Assembly: GCA_049999725.1 (NCBI GenBank)
Contig: JBNGIS010001562.1
Span: 43,474 to 107,473 of the forward strand
DNA: 64,000 nucleotides
Direction of reading: 5' to 3'
Source: Haplomitrium mnioides
Taxonomy: Eukaryota; Marchantiophyta; Haplomitriopsida; Calobryales
A program made the position numbers and the translations under genes. Shown in pieces: positions 44,499-55,451 of the stretch (position 1 is the first letter of the stretch; each line of letters starts with the position of its first letter). Under the pieces are notes generated by a model. It saw only the letters and a program-made list of their open reading frames with translations, was not told the DNA's origin and ran no database searches.

Positions 44499-44762
44499 GA
44501 AGTAATACTCTTTCAGAGAGGCTACGTTGCGGAAGAAATACTCTTCGAGGGAGGCTACGTTGCGGAAGTAATACTCTTTGAGGGAGGCTACGTTGCGGAA
44601 GTAATACTCTTCGAGGGAGGCTACATTGCGGAAGTAATACTCTTCGAGGGAGGCTACGTTGCGGAAGTAATACTCTTTGAGGGAGGCTACGTTGCGGAAG
44701 TAATACTCTTTGAGGGAAGCTACGTTGAGGAAGTAATACTCTTTGAGTGAGGTTGCGTTAGT
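44499..44762. repeat. 33-bp tandem array, 8 units, in C 3' LTR
   Basis: Eight units starting GAAGTAATACTCTT (one GAAGAAATACTCTT), spaced exactly 33 bp. Internal units are almost identical. Confidence 0.92.
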
Positions 44763-45124
44763 ACCAGCGTACTGCGAAAGTAATACTCTTCAAGGCTTGG
44801 TGTGGAGTGGGTTACCTATAGTCGGGAGGACTGTGCTTTTCCAGAGGTGGAACTAAAATAAATCCTCTTCCTAGCCTGAGAGGAAGTAAAGTGAGGACTT
44901 CTCGCAAGGGAAGTATCGAAACTATTTGGATAAGGGTGTGTGAGTGGTGAGTGTTGGGCTACAAGCTGTAAGGCAGCGGAGGTTTCAGAAGGGAAGTCAG
45001 TTGCTGGATCTATCCAGAGGTCTTCAAGGACTCTGTTCCTATTCACAGTACATAGTGTACATAGTTGATGTATAGAAGTGTAGTTATATTCTCATTTTTC
45101 ATTTGATTTCATGCAGTAGAGTAG

Positions 45125-45135
45125 TATAAAATATA
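45125..45135 (+). promoter_or_regulatory. Probable TATA box of C 3' LTR
   Basis: TATAAAATATA, the same as at 38780 in the 5' LTR. Confidence 0.45.
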
Positions 45136-45638
45136 GCAGGACAGTTGAGCAGACTCTGAGACATCTCGGTAGGGGGAGTGCAGTCCCTGTGACAACGAAA
45201 TGATCCTGGAGGAAAATGCTCTCTAGTTATAATCCTGAGGTTTAGTATGGTGATTCATTCATCTTAGGATAGTTGAGATCTATTGTACTCGATCCTTAAC
45301 AACTCTGAAAGGGGGAGTCCAGACTTCTGTAATTGTTCCAATTACACATAAGGTGACAGGACCTCGAGTTTTGGTCCTTGGAATACACGGACAAAATTAC
45401 ACAAGGAAGATTGAGTGTGGAGAATACTGACATGAGTGGTGAATGAATGAGTTGAGTGTAGTCTGAACAGAGTAAGTGGTGAATCAAAGGCTAGTAAGGA
45501 AAGCAAGAATCCTTAAAGCCATAAAGCGATAAAGGGTAAGGGGCCACCTCAGAAAAGAACTTGAATGCCCATAATTTGTCATCCCGTGCGTCCAAAGAGG
45601 CGACTATGAAGGTTAGGGCTGGAAACAGGGGAGTGACA

Positions 45639-45643
45639 ATGAC
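45639..45643. other. Right target site duplication of element C (ATGAC)
   Basis: Differs from the left ATGGC by one base. B's LTR resumes immediately with TAACGAGAAAAACGACC. Confidence 0.8.
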
Positions 45644-46911
45644 TAACGAGAAAAACGACCACTTCCAAGAGAAACAGACACGCATGAGGCCGAGGCGCAG
45701 GGGGTTATAGATTGATGCGCACCGACATTGAACGAGTTGATGTGTATGTAAACTAGAGACGCACAAGTGATCTCGGGCCAGGAGGATACAACGAGGTAAT
45801 GAAGGAAGAATTCCAATAAAGATTTACGTGAAGCAAGTGGACTCATGCAGAGGGCTAGCAAAGGTGGAGGTGGGCTGAAAGGGCACTAGACGAGGAGCTC
45901 TAGAGGCTCAGGCGATCCGGGTGTACTCACTTCTGTGGGTGGACTAGCATTCGGAGGTTAATCGATACATGAAGTTGAAGGGGGTTTTGTCTGTCTTGAA
46001 TTCGAGAGAGGCTGCTAAGAGGGGATCTTCGGGTCGTCTCATCATTGTCTATGTAGGAGCATCAATCCCATAGACGCTGAGAGTGCATTCTGGTCTAATC
46101 TCTCAAGTGGAGCCAAGAAAGGAGTGGCTGTATTAGTGCCCACACACTACGGAGTAGATCCATTCAAGGTTCGGGGTGGAGTGTGTGGCCAGCAGTCGAG
46201 AGGACTATCTTCCAGAGGTGGAAGGGAAAGAAATCCTCTTCCAAGCATGAGGAAGTAAATTGAAGGCTTCTCGCGAAGGAAGTTAAAAAACTATTTGGAC
46301 AGGGTGCGTGGGTGGAAGATTGAAGGATGGTTGGGATTGCGAGTTGATGAGGAGAGAAGTCTGTTGGAAGGTTTGAGCGTGTAACGTTGCGGGGCATAAA
46401 ATTTTGCTGGAGCACAAGGTGTGTGTGTATGTATCTATGTTTGTGTGTACTAGCTAGATTTGAGTTTTGTTTGTATTTTCTGAGAAGTAGTTAGGACTAG
46501 GAGAATACTGGTATTTCAGTTTATTCGGACCCTGAGAAAGTCCTGCGAAGGGGGAGTCAGGCCTATTGGCATTGTTTCATTGGTATTTCAGATACTGTAT
46601 TTTGCTCTCATTTTGTACACAAGGTGTTTGGGTCCAGTTTTGGACTCCTGAGTTATACTGCTAATTGCCTCAAAAGTACCTCGATCTATGTATGTGTGTA
46701 TTTGGGAATTGAGTATGAATGAGCAAGAGTGTTGCTGAAGTAATTGTTGATAAGTGGAACGACCTATAAGATGAAGAGGAACTCCTTAAGACCTCAAAGA
46801 GATAACTTGCAAAGAGGCCATCTCATAAAAGAATCGATTCCCTTGTTTTGTCTGCCCCTGCCTTCCAAAGTGGCACCTTTGGAGGTTTAGGCCTGAAGGA
46901 GGGGCATGACA
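45644..46911 (+). repeat. Element B 5' LTR, second part
   Basis: Resumes at TAACGAGAAAAACGACC and ends GGGGCATGACA at 46911, aligned with 54178-55451 of the 3' LTR. Confidence 0.87.
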
Positions 46912-46919
46912 TACATTTT

Positions 46920-46935
46920 TGGCACTAGAAGGAGG
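46920..46935 (+). other. Primer binding site of element B
   Basis: TGGCACTAGAAGGAGG eight bases inside the 5' LTR, one base different from that of C. Confidence 0.7.
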
Positions 46936-47072
46936 GCAAAAGGTTTGCAAAAACCTGAGACCAACCTGAGAACAAGTTATTATCTAGGGCACAAAGGATT
47001 CCAAGGTCATATTGGACATAGGTCAGAAGTTACAAAAAACAAAGCATCCTGTTGTGAGCATGTTGAAGAAGA

Positions 47073-48420
47073 GTGGAGAGGGGGATTGCTTTGTGGAGGG
47101 AATTGGTGTTGGCTAGCGCTGTGATGGCCAACCCATTGCCTCCTTCTGGACTGAGAGGCAAATTCAAGTGCAAGTCCTTCAAAAGGCGTCATAAAGATGA
47201 CCTCGATGCTTGGGTTGATGATCTAGAAAATACCACTTCAGCAAACGGGAAGAGCCATGTTAAGATCGGTATTCTGCTAGCAGTACTAGAGGGAGAGGTA
47301 TAGCCATGGTACAAAGATCTGCCCAACGTTGTTAAAAGGGATTGGGGAGCATCCAAGAACGCATTCATTGTTGAATTCAGAGGGATCGGGGAGGAAATGG
47401 AGGCATTGATCAAGATGGGTCAACTCATGATGAAGAGAAAGGAATCTGTGAGGAGATTCCTACAAAGATTCAAAAAGATGGCTCGAAAACCAAATCCACC
47501 AGCCATTGACCAGATGCTGAAAGCTTGGGTCCTCGCAGCCTTGCTCAAAGGAATCAAAACTTGGGTAAGGTAGACAGATCCTTAGACATTGGAGGAGGTG
47601 GTTAATGCAGCTCAATTTAATGTTAAGGCTGCGATCACTAGCTTCAAAAGAAAGATAAGAACGAAGTACGAGTCTGAAGACTCTTTGGACACTTTCGATA
47701 GCGGAGAGGAGATGGATGAGAGCTCCACGTCCGCCTTGGAGAGTGAGGGGGACTCGGACCGCAGCAGCTCGGAGGAAGACCGGGCATCCCAAAAGAAGAA
47801 AAAGAGAAAAGATCAAAAAAGAAAGAAGCAGGCCAAGGAGCACGAAGTGCATCACCACAAAGGTGCCAAGAAAGGGAAATCTAAGAGGGGTGAACCCGAA
47901 CTTAAACCAAGCAAAAAACCAGGGGGGAGGGATCGGATTGATGAACTGAGTGCAAAGATGGAGGCGATGAATATTCTTCTGGTCGAGATCAAACCATAAG
48001 GTCGCCCGCTCCCAACCCGGCGAGTCAGGGTATGATGCATTAGGTGCAACAAGCATGGCCATTCTCCTCAGGAATCCCCGACAAAGAACAATGCCATACA
48101 TTACATGCGTGAAGAGGCACCGGACTTCATGAGGGAGGAGGTCGATTACGTGCTAGAGGAAGCCCTTGAGACAATATACCAATTCAGTGGGGGACCACGC
48201 ACCATGCTTGCCAGACCCGCATGAGTGAGCGGAGGGTAAGGCAATCAGTGGGTTGCAAATAGACCACCTCGGATGACCATCATGGTCTCTTTGAATTGTG
48301 GCCAGCTTGGGCACATTTCCTCCAACTATCTTGAGCCCCGGAAAAGCGGTTATGGCCAACCACTAGCATTGTATTTCTAGTGCAAAAAAGAGAGGCACAT
48401 GACGGTCAATTGCCCTCTCA
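47073..48420 (+). pseudogene. Element B gag, one frame with several stops
   Basis: The core is in a single frame: VMANPLPPSGLRGKFKCKSF, WVDDLENTTSANGKSHVK, WYKDLPNVVKRDWG, IKMGQLMMKRKESVRRFLQ and WVLAALLKGIKTWVR. Stops occur near 47302, 47571, 47583, 47998 and 48031. A 136-codon open piece (47589-47999) holds an acidic Ser-rich segment, a Lys/Arg run (SQKKKKRKDQKRKKQAKE) and RDRIDELSAKMEAMNILL. The zinc knuckles are damaged: RCNKHGHSPQES, NCGQLGHISSNY and a last one with a stop in place of its first residues. Confidence 0.82.
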
Positions 48421-48703
48421 AAGAGAAAAAGAGCCAGCGGAAGAGTAAGAAAGGGACGACTCAAGCATTCTCATCACGGAGTGATTCAGACTACCAACAG
48501 GACAATCCGAAGTGGTTTTATCCCAAATAGCAAGACCATGTGAGGAAGCAGTTAAAGGCTCTAGAGGCGTTGGAAGAGGATCAAACAGCGATGAGACCCT
48601 AGAGGAGGTTTGAAAACAACAGGGAGAGCCAAAAGACACAGAGGCAAAGATTACAGCCCTAGAAGGAGAAGCAAAGCTAGTCCTTTACAACATCCAAGCG
48701 GAC

Positions 48704-49718
48704 GTGAGAGATTGCCTAGTTATGGCCACAGTGGGCCAGCTGATCAAGAATAGCCCCTTGTACAAGAGGCAGCTAAAGGAATTGCTGATGGGAGCCAAAA
48801 GGAGGAGGAGGCTACCCCGAGTAGGAGCTCAAGCGAACTTGCAATTTGTGTGCGAGGATAAGGGAGCCCTGGAAATTGACATTCAGATAAAGGTGCACAA
48901 TGTCACTAGTGCCTATAGACACAGGGGCAGGGGTCAACATCATGGTGGAGGAGACCGCCTACAAATTGGGATTCAAAGAATTCCAACCCATTGCTAAGAT
49001 CATGAGGTTGGGGGATGGTTTCTGAGTGAAATCGTTAGGCTCCCTACTACAAGTGCCCACCTTCATCGGAGGCAAGGAGTTCAAATTGAACTACCTTGTT
49101 ATGTGCTCAGCCAAAGCCTCTCCTTACTCAGTGCTGATTGGAAGACCATGGTTGTATGGAGCTCGAGTTCTACACAATTGGGAAAATTCAACCTTGGTGT
49201 TTGGTCCTGAAAAAATAGTGGTGCACTATGCACTTGTGCCGCACCTAGGAGAGATGCAAGCAGAAGAAGAGTATGATAGTGAGTGGTCTAAAGAAGAGGA
49301 GGAATGGGAGTACCACTACTGGATTCAAATGGTCATGGAGGCCATGGAGGAGGATTTGTCCGGAGAGGAAGTGGTGTCTGTTAACAAGATAGAGCTGGCA
49401 GAGTGCATGGAGATAGAGCACAACCTGAAGAGATCCACCAAATATCTTGCAAGGGATGAGGATACTGAGGTTGAAAGAAAAGAGAGGTCCGAAGTGTCTC
49501 ATTGGATGCAAGAGGAAGAACCAGAAAAGTCAGAAGAGTCTCCCCGTGCGGAAGGGGGGTTGCGCTTGGCAACCCTGATGCAAGAAGGCGGTGCACAATG
49601 GTGCGAGCAGTGTGGAGCTCATAGCACAAACAAGTGGTTGTCGAGGAGGGACGGAAGTTCCACATCGGCTCTGATTTACCCGAGCATCGGAGCAAGAAAT
49701 CACCCATCTCCGTACTGA
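48704..49718 (+). pseudogene. Element B protease with an intact active-site loop behind a frameshift
   Basis: Opens with TVGQLIKNSPLYKRQLKELL in one frame. A shift near 48890 moves the reading to a frame with PIDTGAGVNIM at about 48913-48945, the only intact D-T-G triad among the three related elements. The frame changes again by 49026, from which 230 codons stay open through LLQVPTFIGGKEFKLNYLVM, SPYSVLIGRPWLYGARV and a long acidic tail (EEEYDSEWSKEEEEWEYHYW) to the start of the RT region. Confidence 0.8.
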
Positions 49719-50530
49719 TTTCAGCGATGCCTTTGCCTAGAGTCATGTGGATCTGAAGGGAGTCCCCATGGAATTGGGGGAACACATAATTGACTTGGAA
49801 CCCGTGGCAATCCTGGTAAGACAACGTCAGTACCAAACGAACCCCTAATTCTCCCTGCTGGTAAAGGAAGAGATCGAAAAATTGTTGGTGGAAGGTTTCA
49901 TTTATCCGGTTTTGAATAATGAATGGGTGTCTCCGCTGGTGGTGGTGCTCAAGAAGGTCGGGGAGGATGGAAAACGGAAGATCAGAGTGTGCCTGGATTT
50001 TCGGAAGCTAAATGAGGCCACAGAAAAGAACCACTACCCATTGCCATTCACAGACAAGGTGCTGGATTTGGTTGCGGGACAAGAAGTCTACAACTTCCAA
50101 GATGGATATTAAGCATACAATCAGATCTAGATCCGAGAGGAGGATCAATTGAAGACGACATTCACTACGGAATGGGGGGTGTTTGCCTTCCAAAGGATGC
50201 CATTTGGGCTCTGCAACGAACCGGGAACCTTTCAGCGGATGATGATGAACATTTTCCACGATTACCTGAGGAAATTCTGGAGATCTTCATTGATGATTTT
50301 GTGGTGTATGGGAAGCTCTACAACCATGAGCGGGATGTGAGGCTCACCCTCCAACGCTGCCGAGAAACAAGGCTGAGATTGCACCCCAAGAAGTGCTTCT
50401 TCGGAGTAAAGGAAGGGATACTCCTCAGGCACAAAATTTCTAGACGAGGCATTGAGGTAGACTAGGAAAAGATTGGAATCTGGATGAATGTGTCATTTCC
50501 CACCAACCTGAAGGAGGTGCAAGGCTTCTT
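49719..50530 (+). pseudogene. Element B reverse transcriptase, catalytic box intact
   Basis: Contains VKEEIEKLLVEGFIYPVLNN, KIRVCLDFRKLNEATEKNHY, FAFQRMPFGLCNEPGTFQRM and, after a frameshift near 50278, EIFIDDFVVYGKLYNHERDV, which keeps both catalytic Asp residues. Stops fall after FQDGY (about 50110), after YNQI and near 50463. The connection reads KEVQGFLGCVG, followed by a stop. This is the best preserved RT of the A/B/C family in the window. Confidence 0.85.
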
Positions 50531-50576
50531 GGGGTGTGTGGGCTAATATCAGAGATTCAATGATCAATTTTCTTGA

Positions 50577-51020
50577 GTGGCCTTACCCCTCACCGAAATG
50601 ACAAAGGGGGGCAACACATTTGAAGCCACCTCTGAGAGGCTGGTGAGCTTCCATGAGTTCAAAAGACGACTGGCAAGTACCCCTGTACTCGTACCACCCA
50701 GTTGGGGCAAGAAATTCCATATCATGATCGATGTGTCCGAATTCTCTATCGGGGCATTATTAAGCTAGACGGATGAGAAGGGCAGAGACCATCCCATTTA
50801 TTTTGCCAGCAGGTTGTTGGCCCATACAGAAAGAAATTACTCTGCCATTGATCAAGAGGCCTTGGGGATCATTTATGTTTTGAAAAAAATTCAGGCATTA
50901 CTTTTTGAATTACAAGGTGATCTTTCCCACCGATCACAATGCTCTCAAGTATCTGGTGAATAAGCCTGATATGACAAGCCGGATTGCAAGGTGGGTGCTC
51001 CTCCTATAGGAGTTTGATTT
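50577..51020 (+). pseudogene. Element B RNase H, broken
   Basis: Shows HIMIDVSEFSIGALLS (first Asp) followed by a stop, then FASRLLAHTERNYSAIDQEA with GIIYVLKK (Glu). After a frameshift near 50890 comes TDHNALKYLVNKPDMTSRIA (third Asp). The end leads to the integrase without the usual spacer changes. Confidence 0.78.
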
Positions 51021-51024
51021 TAAA

Positions 51025-52430
51025 GTGTGGATCAAACTCGAGAAAAAGCACAACAATGACAATTTCTTCTCCAAAGTGGCTAGACCAATCAACAAGAAGG
51101 AGGTAAACGATGCTTTCCTATATGAAGGTTTGTTCCAAGTTAGAGCTGAAAAGCCCATAGATTATACCGACATAATCAAGTTTCTCAGGTCAACACAAAT
51201 TCCGAAGGGTAGTAGTAGAGAGAAAGTTGTAGTGTTCCTGCGAAGGATGAAACCGTATCTTTTGGTGAAGGGAGTGCTGCATAAACGGGGCTATGATGGT
51301 ATGATTAGAAGGTGCCTGGAGCGGGACCAAGCCACAGTGATCATGCGGGCTTTGTACGGGGAGGAAGTGCGGAGCCACTTTGCAGCGGATGCCACAGTAA
51401 GGAAAATTTTGAATGTAGGGTACTAGTGGCCAACGCTGCACAAGGATGTGCACTTATATGTGAAGAGATGTGACACCTGTTAGAGGATGGGAAAACCAGC
51501 AACCAGCCAGCATCACCCCTTGGTCCTAATTATCCCACTTGCACCATTTGAAAAATGAGGCATAAATTTCATCGGGCCAATTGAACCATCAAATCAAAGG
51601 GGCAACATGAATATTCTGTTGCCCACAGATTACGCCACTAAGTGGGTTGAAGCTAGAGCCACCTGAAAGGATGTTGCAAAAACGGTGGCTACCTTCTTGT
51701 ATGAGCAAATGTTTTGCAGGTTTGGGCCACTGCTAGAGCTCGTGAGTGACCAGGGCACACACTTCATCAATCATGTGATCAAGGACCTGACCTCAAGGTA
51801 CTTGATCAAGGACCCTCACACCATGGCTTATCATCCAAAGGCAAACGGGCTAACAGAGAGGGCAAATGGGATCATGAACAAGATCATTAACAAGACAATG
51901 GAAGCAAACAAGGTTGACTGGGACCTCAAGCTGCTGACAACGACACATGCATATAACTTAGCCTACAAGACCACCACTAGCCACTATCCCTATTTCCTAG
52001 TCTTCGGACAACACCCCTTAGTCCGAGTGGAGTATGAAGTGCCCACACGCAGGCTATTGGAGGAAGAAAGGATGACAAAGGATCAGAGTCAGAGGGAAAG
52101 GTTGTATCAGCTGGAGAGCTTGGAGGAGACAAAGGAGCAAGCCCACAGACGATTGGAGCACCACCAGAGATTGTGGAAGAAGCAACATGACAAGGGCCTA
52201 AAACCGATGGATCTTTGTGAGGGAGACCTGGTACTGTTATATGACAGCCGATTTGTATACTTCTGAGGAAAATTTAACACACGATGGATGGATCCTTTTG
52301 TTTTGAGGAGGCTGCATCAAAATGGGTTTGCAGATGTGGAAATATTAGAGGGGCAGCGATTCGCAAATCAAGTACACTTCAATCGCCTCAAAAGGTATAT
52401 TAACAAGGAGGGAGAAGGGGGGGTCCAGGG
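51025..52430 (+). pseudogene. Element B integrase, broken
   Basis: The N-terminal piece (51025-51426) has LRRMKPYLLVKGVLHKRGYD and a zinc region with SHFAADATVRKIL and KRCDTC. The core reads GINFIGP, where the first catalytic Asp is Asn, then SDQGTHF (second Asp) and NGLTERANG (Glu kept) in a 193-codon piece (51685-52266). The C-terminal part has DLCEGDLVLLYDSRF and a degenerate DPFVLRRLHQNG in place of a GPF motif, ending GGVQG without a chromodomain. Stops lie at 51424, 51481, 51557, 51664 and 52264, among others. Confidence 0.85.
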
Positions 52431-52556
52431 TTGACCCGTTGAGTGTGTGAGTGTGTTGCATTTGCGTTACGGCAATTTTGTATCTAGCCAAGCAGCGGCC
52501 ACTTCGGAAGAGGCAACAAGTAGAGTGGAACGAAGGAGGGTGTTCGCGGGGGCGCT

Positions 52557-52577
52557 TCAAACAAAAAAATGGAGCTA
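52557..52577 (+). other. Outer polypurine tract of element B
   Basis: AAACAAAAAAATGGAGCTA before TGTCAGCCGG at 52578. It is at the position of the A and C PPT, yet B's 5' LTR does not include the 244 bp that follow. Confidence 0.5.
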
Positions 52578-52821
52578 TGTCAGCCGGTGACATAAGGTGA
52601 TATGGAAGAATCCTTAGAATCATAAGCGACATTGAAGCAATTCTACTCTCGTAAGTATTGAGGTACCCTAAAAGCAACAGATCAACTCATATCAAGTGAG
52701 TTAGAGCGGATCGCATAGACCACTCGATTTGAGAAGTGGAATTGGGACCGTGGAGGGGAAGGAGGAGAGGTTGGCAAACGAAGGTGCTTGCGGGGTCGCT
52801 TTGCAAATAGAAGGGGAGTAA
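52578..52821 (+). repeat. LTR-start-like segment outside the B LTR boundary
   Basis: Homologous to the first 232 bp of the A LTRs (11452-11683) but absent from B's 5' LTR, which begins at the equivalent of 52822. It ends in a second purine run, AAATAGAAGGGGAGTAA (52805-52821), the PPT that B apparently used. Confidence 0.65.
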
Positions 52822-55451
52822 TGCTAGCTGGCAAATTGAGACACTACTAAAAAATTGAAGGAATTGGAAGCATAGTTGGAGCAGACTCAACTTCTATGGC
52901 GCGGGGGTACTCCAAGAGCATCAGGATTCTCCAGATCGGGGGCAAGTGGAAGAGATTCTACACGTGTCACCAAAATGCGGGGATCAGGGCTAGGCCAAGG
53001 AGGAACGGAACACTTGCCAGAGGCAATAAGCAGAGAAGTGGAAGGAAGAGGGACCTCAAAAGCGGAGAAGGATTGGGGACCTGATGAGGAGGGCTAGAAG
53101 CATGGGGCAAAAATCAAAGATTGACAGCAAATGGAAGGGACCGCAAGTAAGGTGAAATGCTGGAGCAGAAGCTTTCAAGTGCAATGATTGGAAGCGAAAG
53201 AGCAAAGGCGAAGATCCGCATGAGGCATCAACGAGCTAGGGATCAAAGCACGCTTCGTTTCCCTCGGCATGGATGGGCCTCACCAAGATCCGGATCCTTT
53301 TTGGACTCTTGAAAAATCAGCTCAGTGGTTTTCAAGAAAGTCTCGGAAGAAGGAGAGGACGAAAGTGTTTCCGAAGGAATGTGCAGACACGGTCCCTTCA
53401 AGTCAGGTCATCTTCGAACTCTCGTTTTGTGGAAAACCTCAGATTCGAAGTTTTGTGGTTGGCTTCAGACTCTGCAGTTCATTGGTCAACCTTGAAACCC
53501 ATGGTCCGGTGGCGGTCCAACTTCCACCTGGAAAGTAGTGTTGAACGGCGCCCTTCGAGTCCAAGTCAGCGCGGCGGTCCAACTAACAGGTTGAAGACAA
53601 GGTTAGATGACGCCCTATAGAACCAAATCAACTGCAAGCTCATTGGTTACGAGGTTTTCTTCGGACTCCCCAGTCTCAAGAATCCCTTGGATTTGGTTTG
53701 CGGTCAACTTCGGAACCCAGGTTAGCACAGTGGTCCAACTTCCAGGTTGAAGACGGCGTCGGACGGCGCCCTGCGAAACCAAGCTAACTACGGATCCAGG
53801 TCAATGCGGCGGTCCAACTTCCAGGTTCAAGATGTTGTCCGACGGCGACTTCGAAGAAAAGTCAACCTCAGACTCAAGGGTCCGAGGGATTCTACGGACT
53901 CACATGTCTGAGGAATCCTTCAAATCGGGTTCGTAGTCAACTTCAGATGCAGTGGTCAACTTCGGACTTTGGGGTCCCAAGGTTCTCTTCGGACCTATAT
54001 GCGGTTCCTTGGACTCGGCTTCATGGAATTCTACGAACTCAGCTTCGTGGAATTCTTTGAACTTACGAGTCCGTAGAAAACTTCGGATCTAACTCTGAGA
54101 ACCTTCGAACTCACCGTTTAACTTGGGTCATTCCGCAAATAGTCAAGACAGGTGTCGCTACATCCGGAGCCTATGGCTAACGGGAAAAATGACCATTTCA
54201 AAAGGAAACGGAAATGGAGGAGGCTGAGGCCCAAGAGGTATAGATTGATACGCGGGAGTGTTGAGCGGGTTGGTGTGTATGCAAACTAGAGACGCGTAAG
54301 CGATCTCGGGACAGGAGGATGCAACGAGGTAAGGAAGGAAGAATTCCAATGAAGATTTACGTGAAGCAAATGGACTCGTGCAGAGGGCTAACAAAGGTGG
54401 AGGTGGACTGGAAGGGTGCCGAGAATGACTGGATGAGGAGCTCTACAGGCTCGAGAAATCTAGGCGTACTCATTTCTGCAGGTGGACTAGCATTTGGAGG
54501 TGAATCGATACGTGAAGTTGAAGGGGATTGTGTCTGTATTGAATTTGGGAGAGGCTGCCAAGGGGGGATCTTGGGGTCATCTCATCATCGTCTCTGCAGA
54601 AGCATGAATCCCAAAGACGCTGGGAGTGCATTCTGATCTAATCTCTCAAGTGGAGCCAAGAAGGGAGTGGCTGCGTTAGTGCCCGAGCACTGCGAAGAAG
54701 ATCCATTTGAGGTTCGGGGTGGAGAGTGTGGCTAGCAATGGAGAGGATTGTCTTCCAGAGGTGAAAGTGAAAGAAATCCTCTTCCGAGCTTAAGGAAGTA
54801 AATTCAAGGCTTCTCACGAGGGAGGTTGAAAAACTATTTGGATGAGGTGTGTGGGTTGGAGATCAAAGGATGGTTGGGATTGTGAGTTGATGAGGAGAGA
54901 AGTCTGCTGGAAGGTTCAAGCCTATGATGTTGAGGGGCATACAATTTTGGTGGAGCACAAGGTGTGTGTATGTATCTTTGTTTGTGTGTACTAGCTAGAT
55001 TTGAGTTTTGTTTGCATTTTCTAAGAAGCAGTTGGGACTAGGAGAATACTAGTATTTTGGTTTGTTCGGACCTTGAGAAAGTCCCACGAAGGGGGAGTCA
55101 GGCCTATTGGCATTGTTCCTTAGTATTCAGGATACTGTATTTTGCTTTTGTTTTGTACACAAGGTGTTTGGGTTCAATTTTGGACTTCTGAATTATACTG
55201 CGGATTGCCTCAAAAGTACCTCAGTCTATGTATGTGTGTATTTGGGGATTGAGTATGAATGAGCAAGAGTGTTGCTGAAGTAATTGTTGATAAGTGGAAC
55301 AACCTATAAGGTAAAGAGGAACTTCTTAAGACCTCAAAGAGATAACTTGTGAAGGGGCCATCTCATAAAAGAACCGATTCCCTTGTTTTGTCCGCCCCTG
55401 CCTTCCAAAGTGGCACCTTTGGAGGTTAAGGCCTAAAGGAGAGGCGTGACA
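52822..55451 (+). repeat. Element B 3' LTR
   Basis: 2630 bp from TGCTAGCTGGCAAATTGAG to GGCGTGACA. It has no insertion at 54173-54177 (ATGGC), where the other LTR is split by C. It contains four copies of the GGTCCAACTTCC...GACGGCG module (about 53510-53860). Confidence 0.88.

Larger units (their letters stand above)
36029..45638 (+). mobile_element. Element C: LTR retrotransposon with gag and protease only, nested in B
   Basis: 9.6 kb with two large LTRs (36029-39293 and 42238-45638), PBS, gag, protease, TG-rich tract and PPT. The internal region is only 2.9 kb because reverse transcriptase, RNase H and integrase are absent. The sequence passes from the acidic segment after protease to the TG tract that follows integrase in A and B. 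The 5-bp target duplication shows it moved as an LTR element, so the missing enzymes would have come from a relative such as B. gag and protease also carry stops and frameshifts. The LTRs are roughly 92 percent alike by eye, closer to each other than those of A or B. Confidence 0.9.
42238..45638 (+). repeat. Element C 3' LTR
   Basis: 3401 bp, starting TATCAGCTAGTGATTTG and ending GGGAGTGACA. Its extra 136 bp relative to the 5' LTR is almost fully explained by four more 33-bp units (132 bp). Confidence 0.9.
34706..55451 (+). mobile_element. Element B: Ty3/gypsy retrotransposon, decayed, with C nested in it
   Basis: A + strand element of the same family as A. Its 5' LTR is 34706-46911 minus inserted element C, then PBS, gag, protease, RT, RNase H, integrase, two purine tracts and the 3' LTR (52822-55451). 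After subtracting C and its target duplication (9615 bp), the 5' LTR is 2591 bp against 2630 bp for the 3' LTR. Flanks GGGCG and ACACG do not form a clear target duplication. Stop codons are scattered through every domain, but most domains stay in one frame for long stretches. Confidence 0.9.

Noticed and set aside
52300-52577. Possible env-like gene or chromodomain after integrase in B
   Set aside because: Only about 130 bp lie between the end of the integrase frame and the PPT, with no suitable frame.
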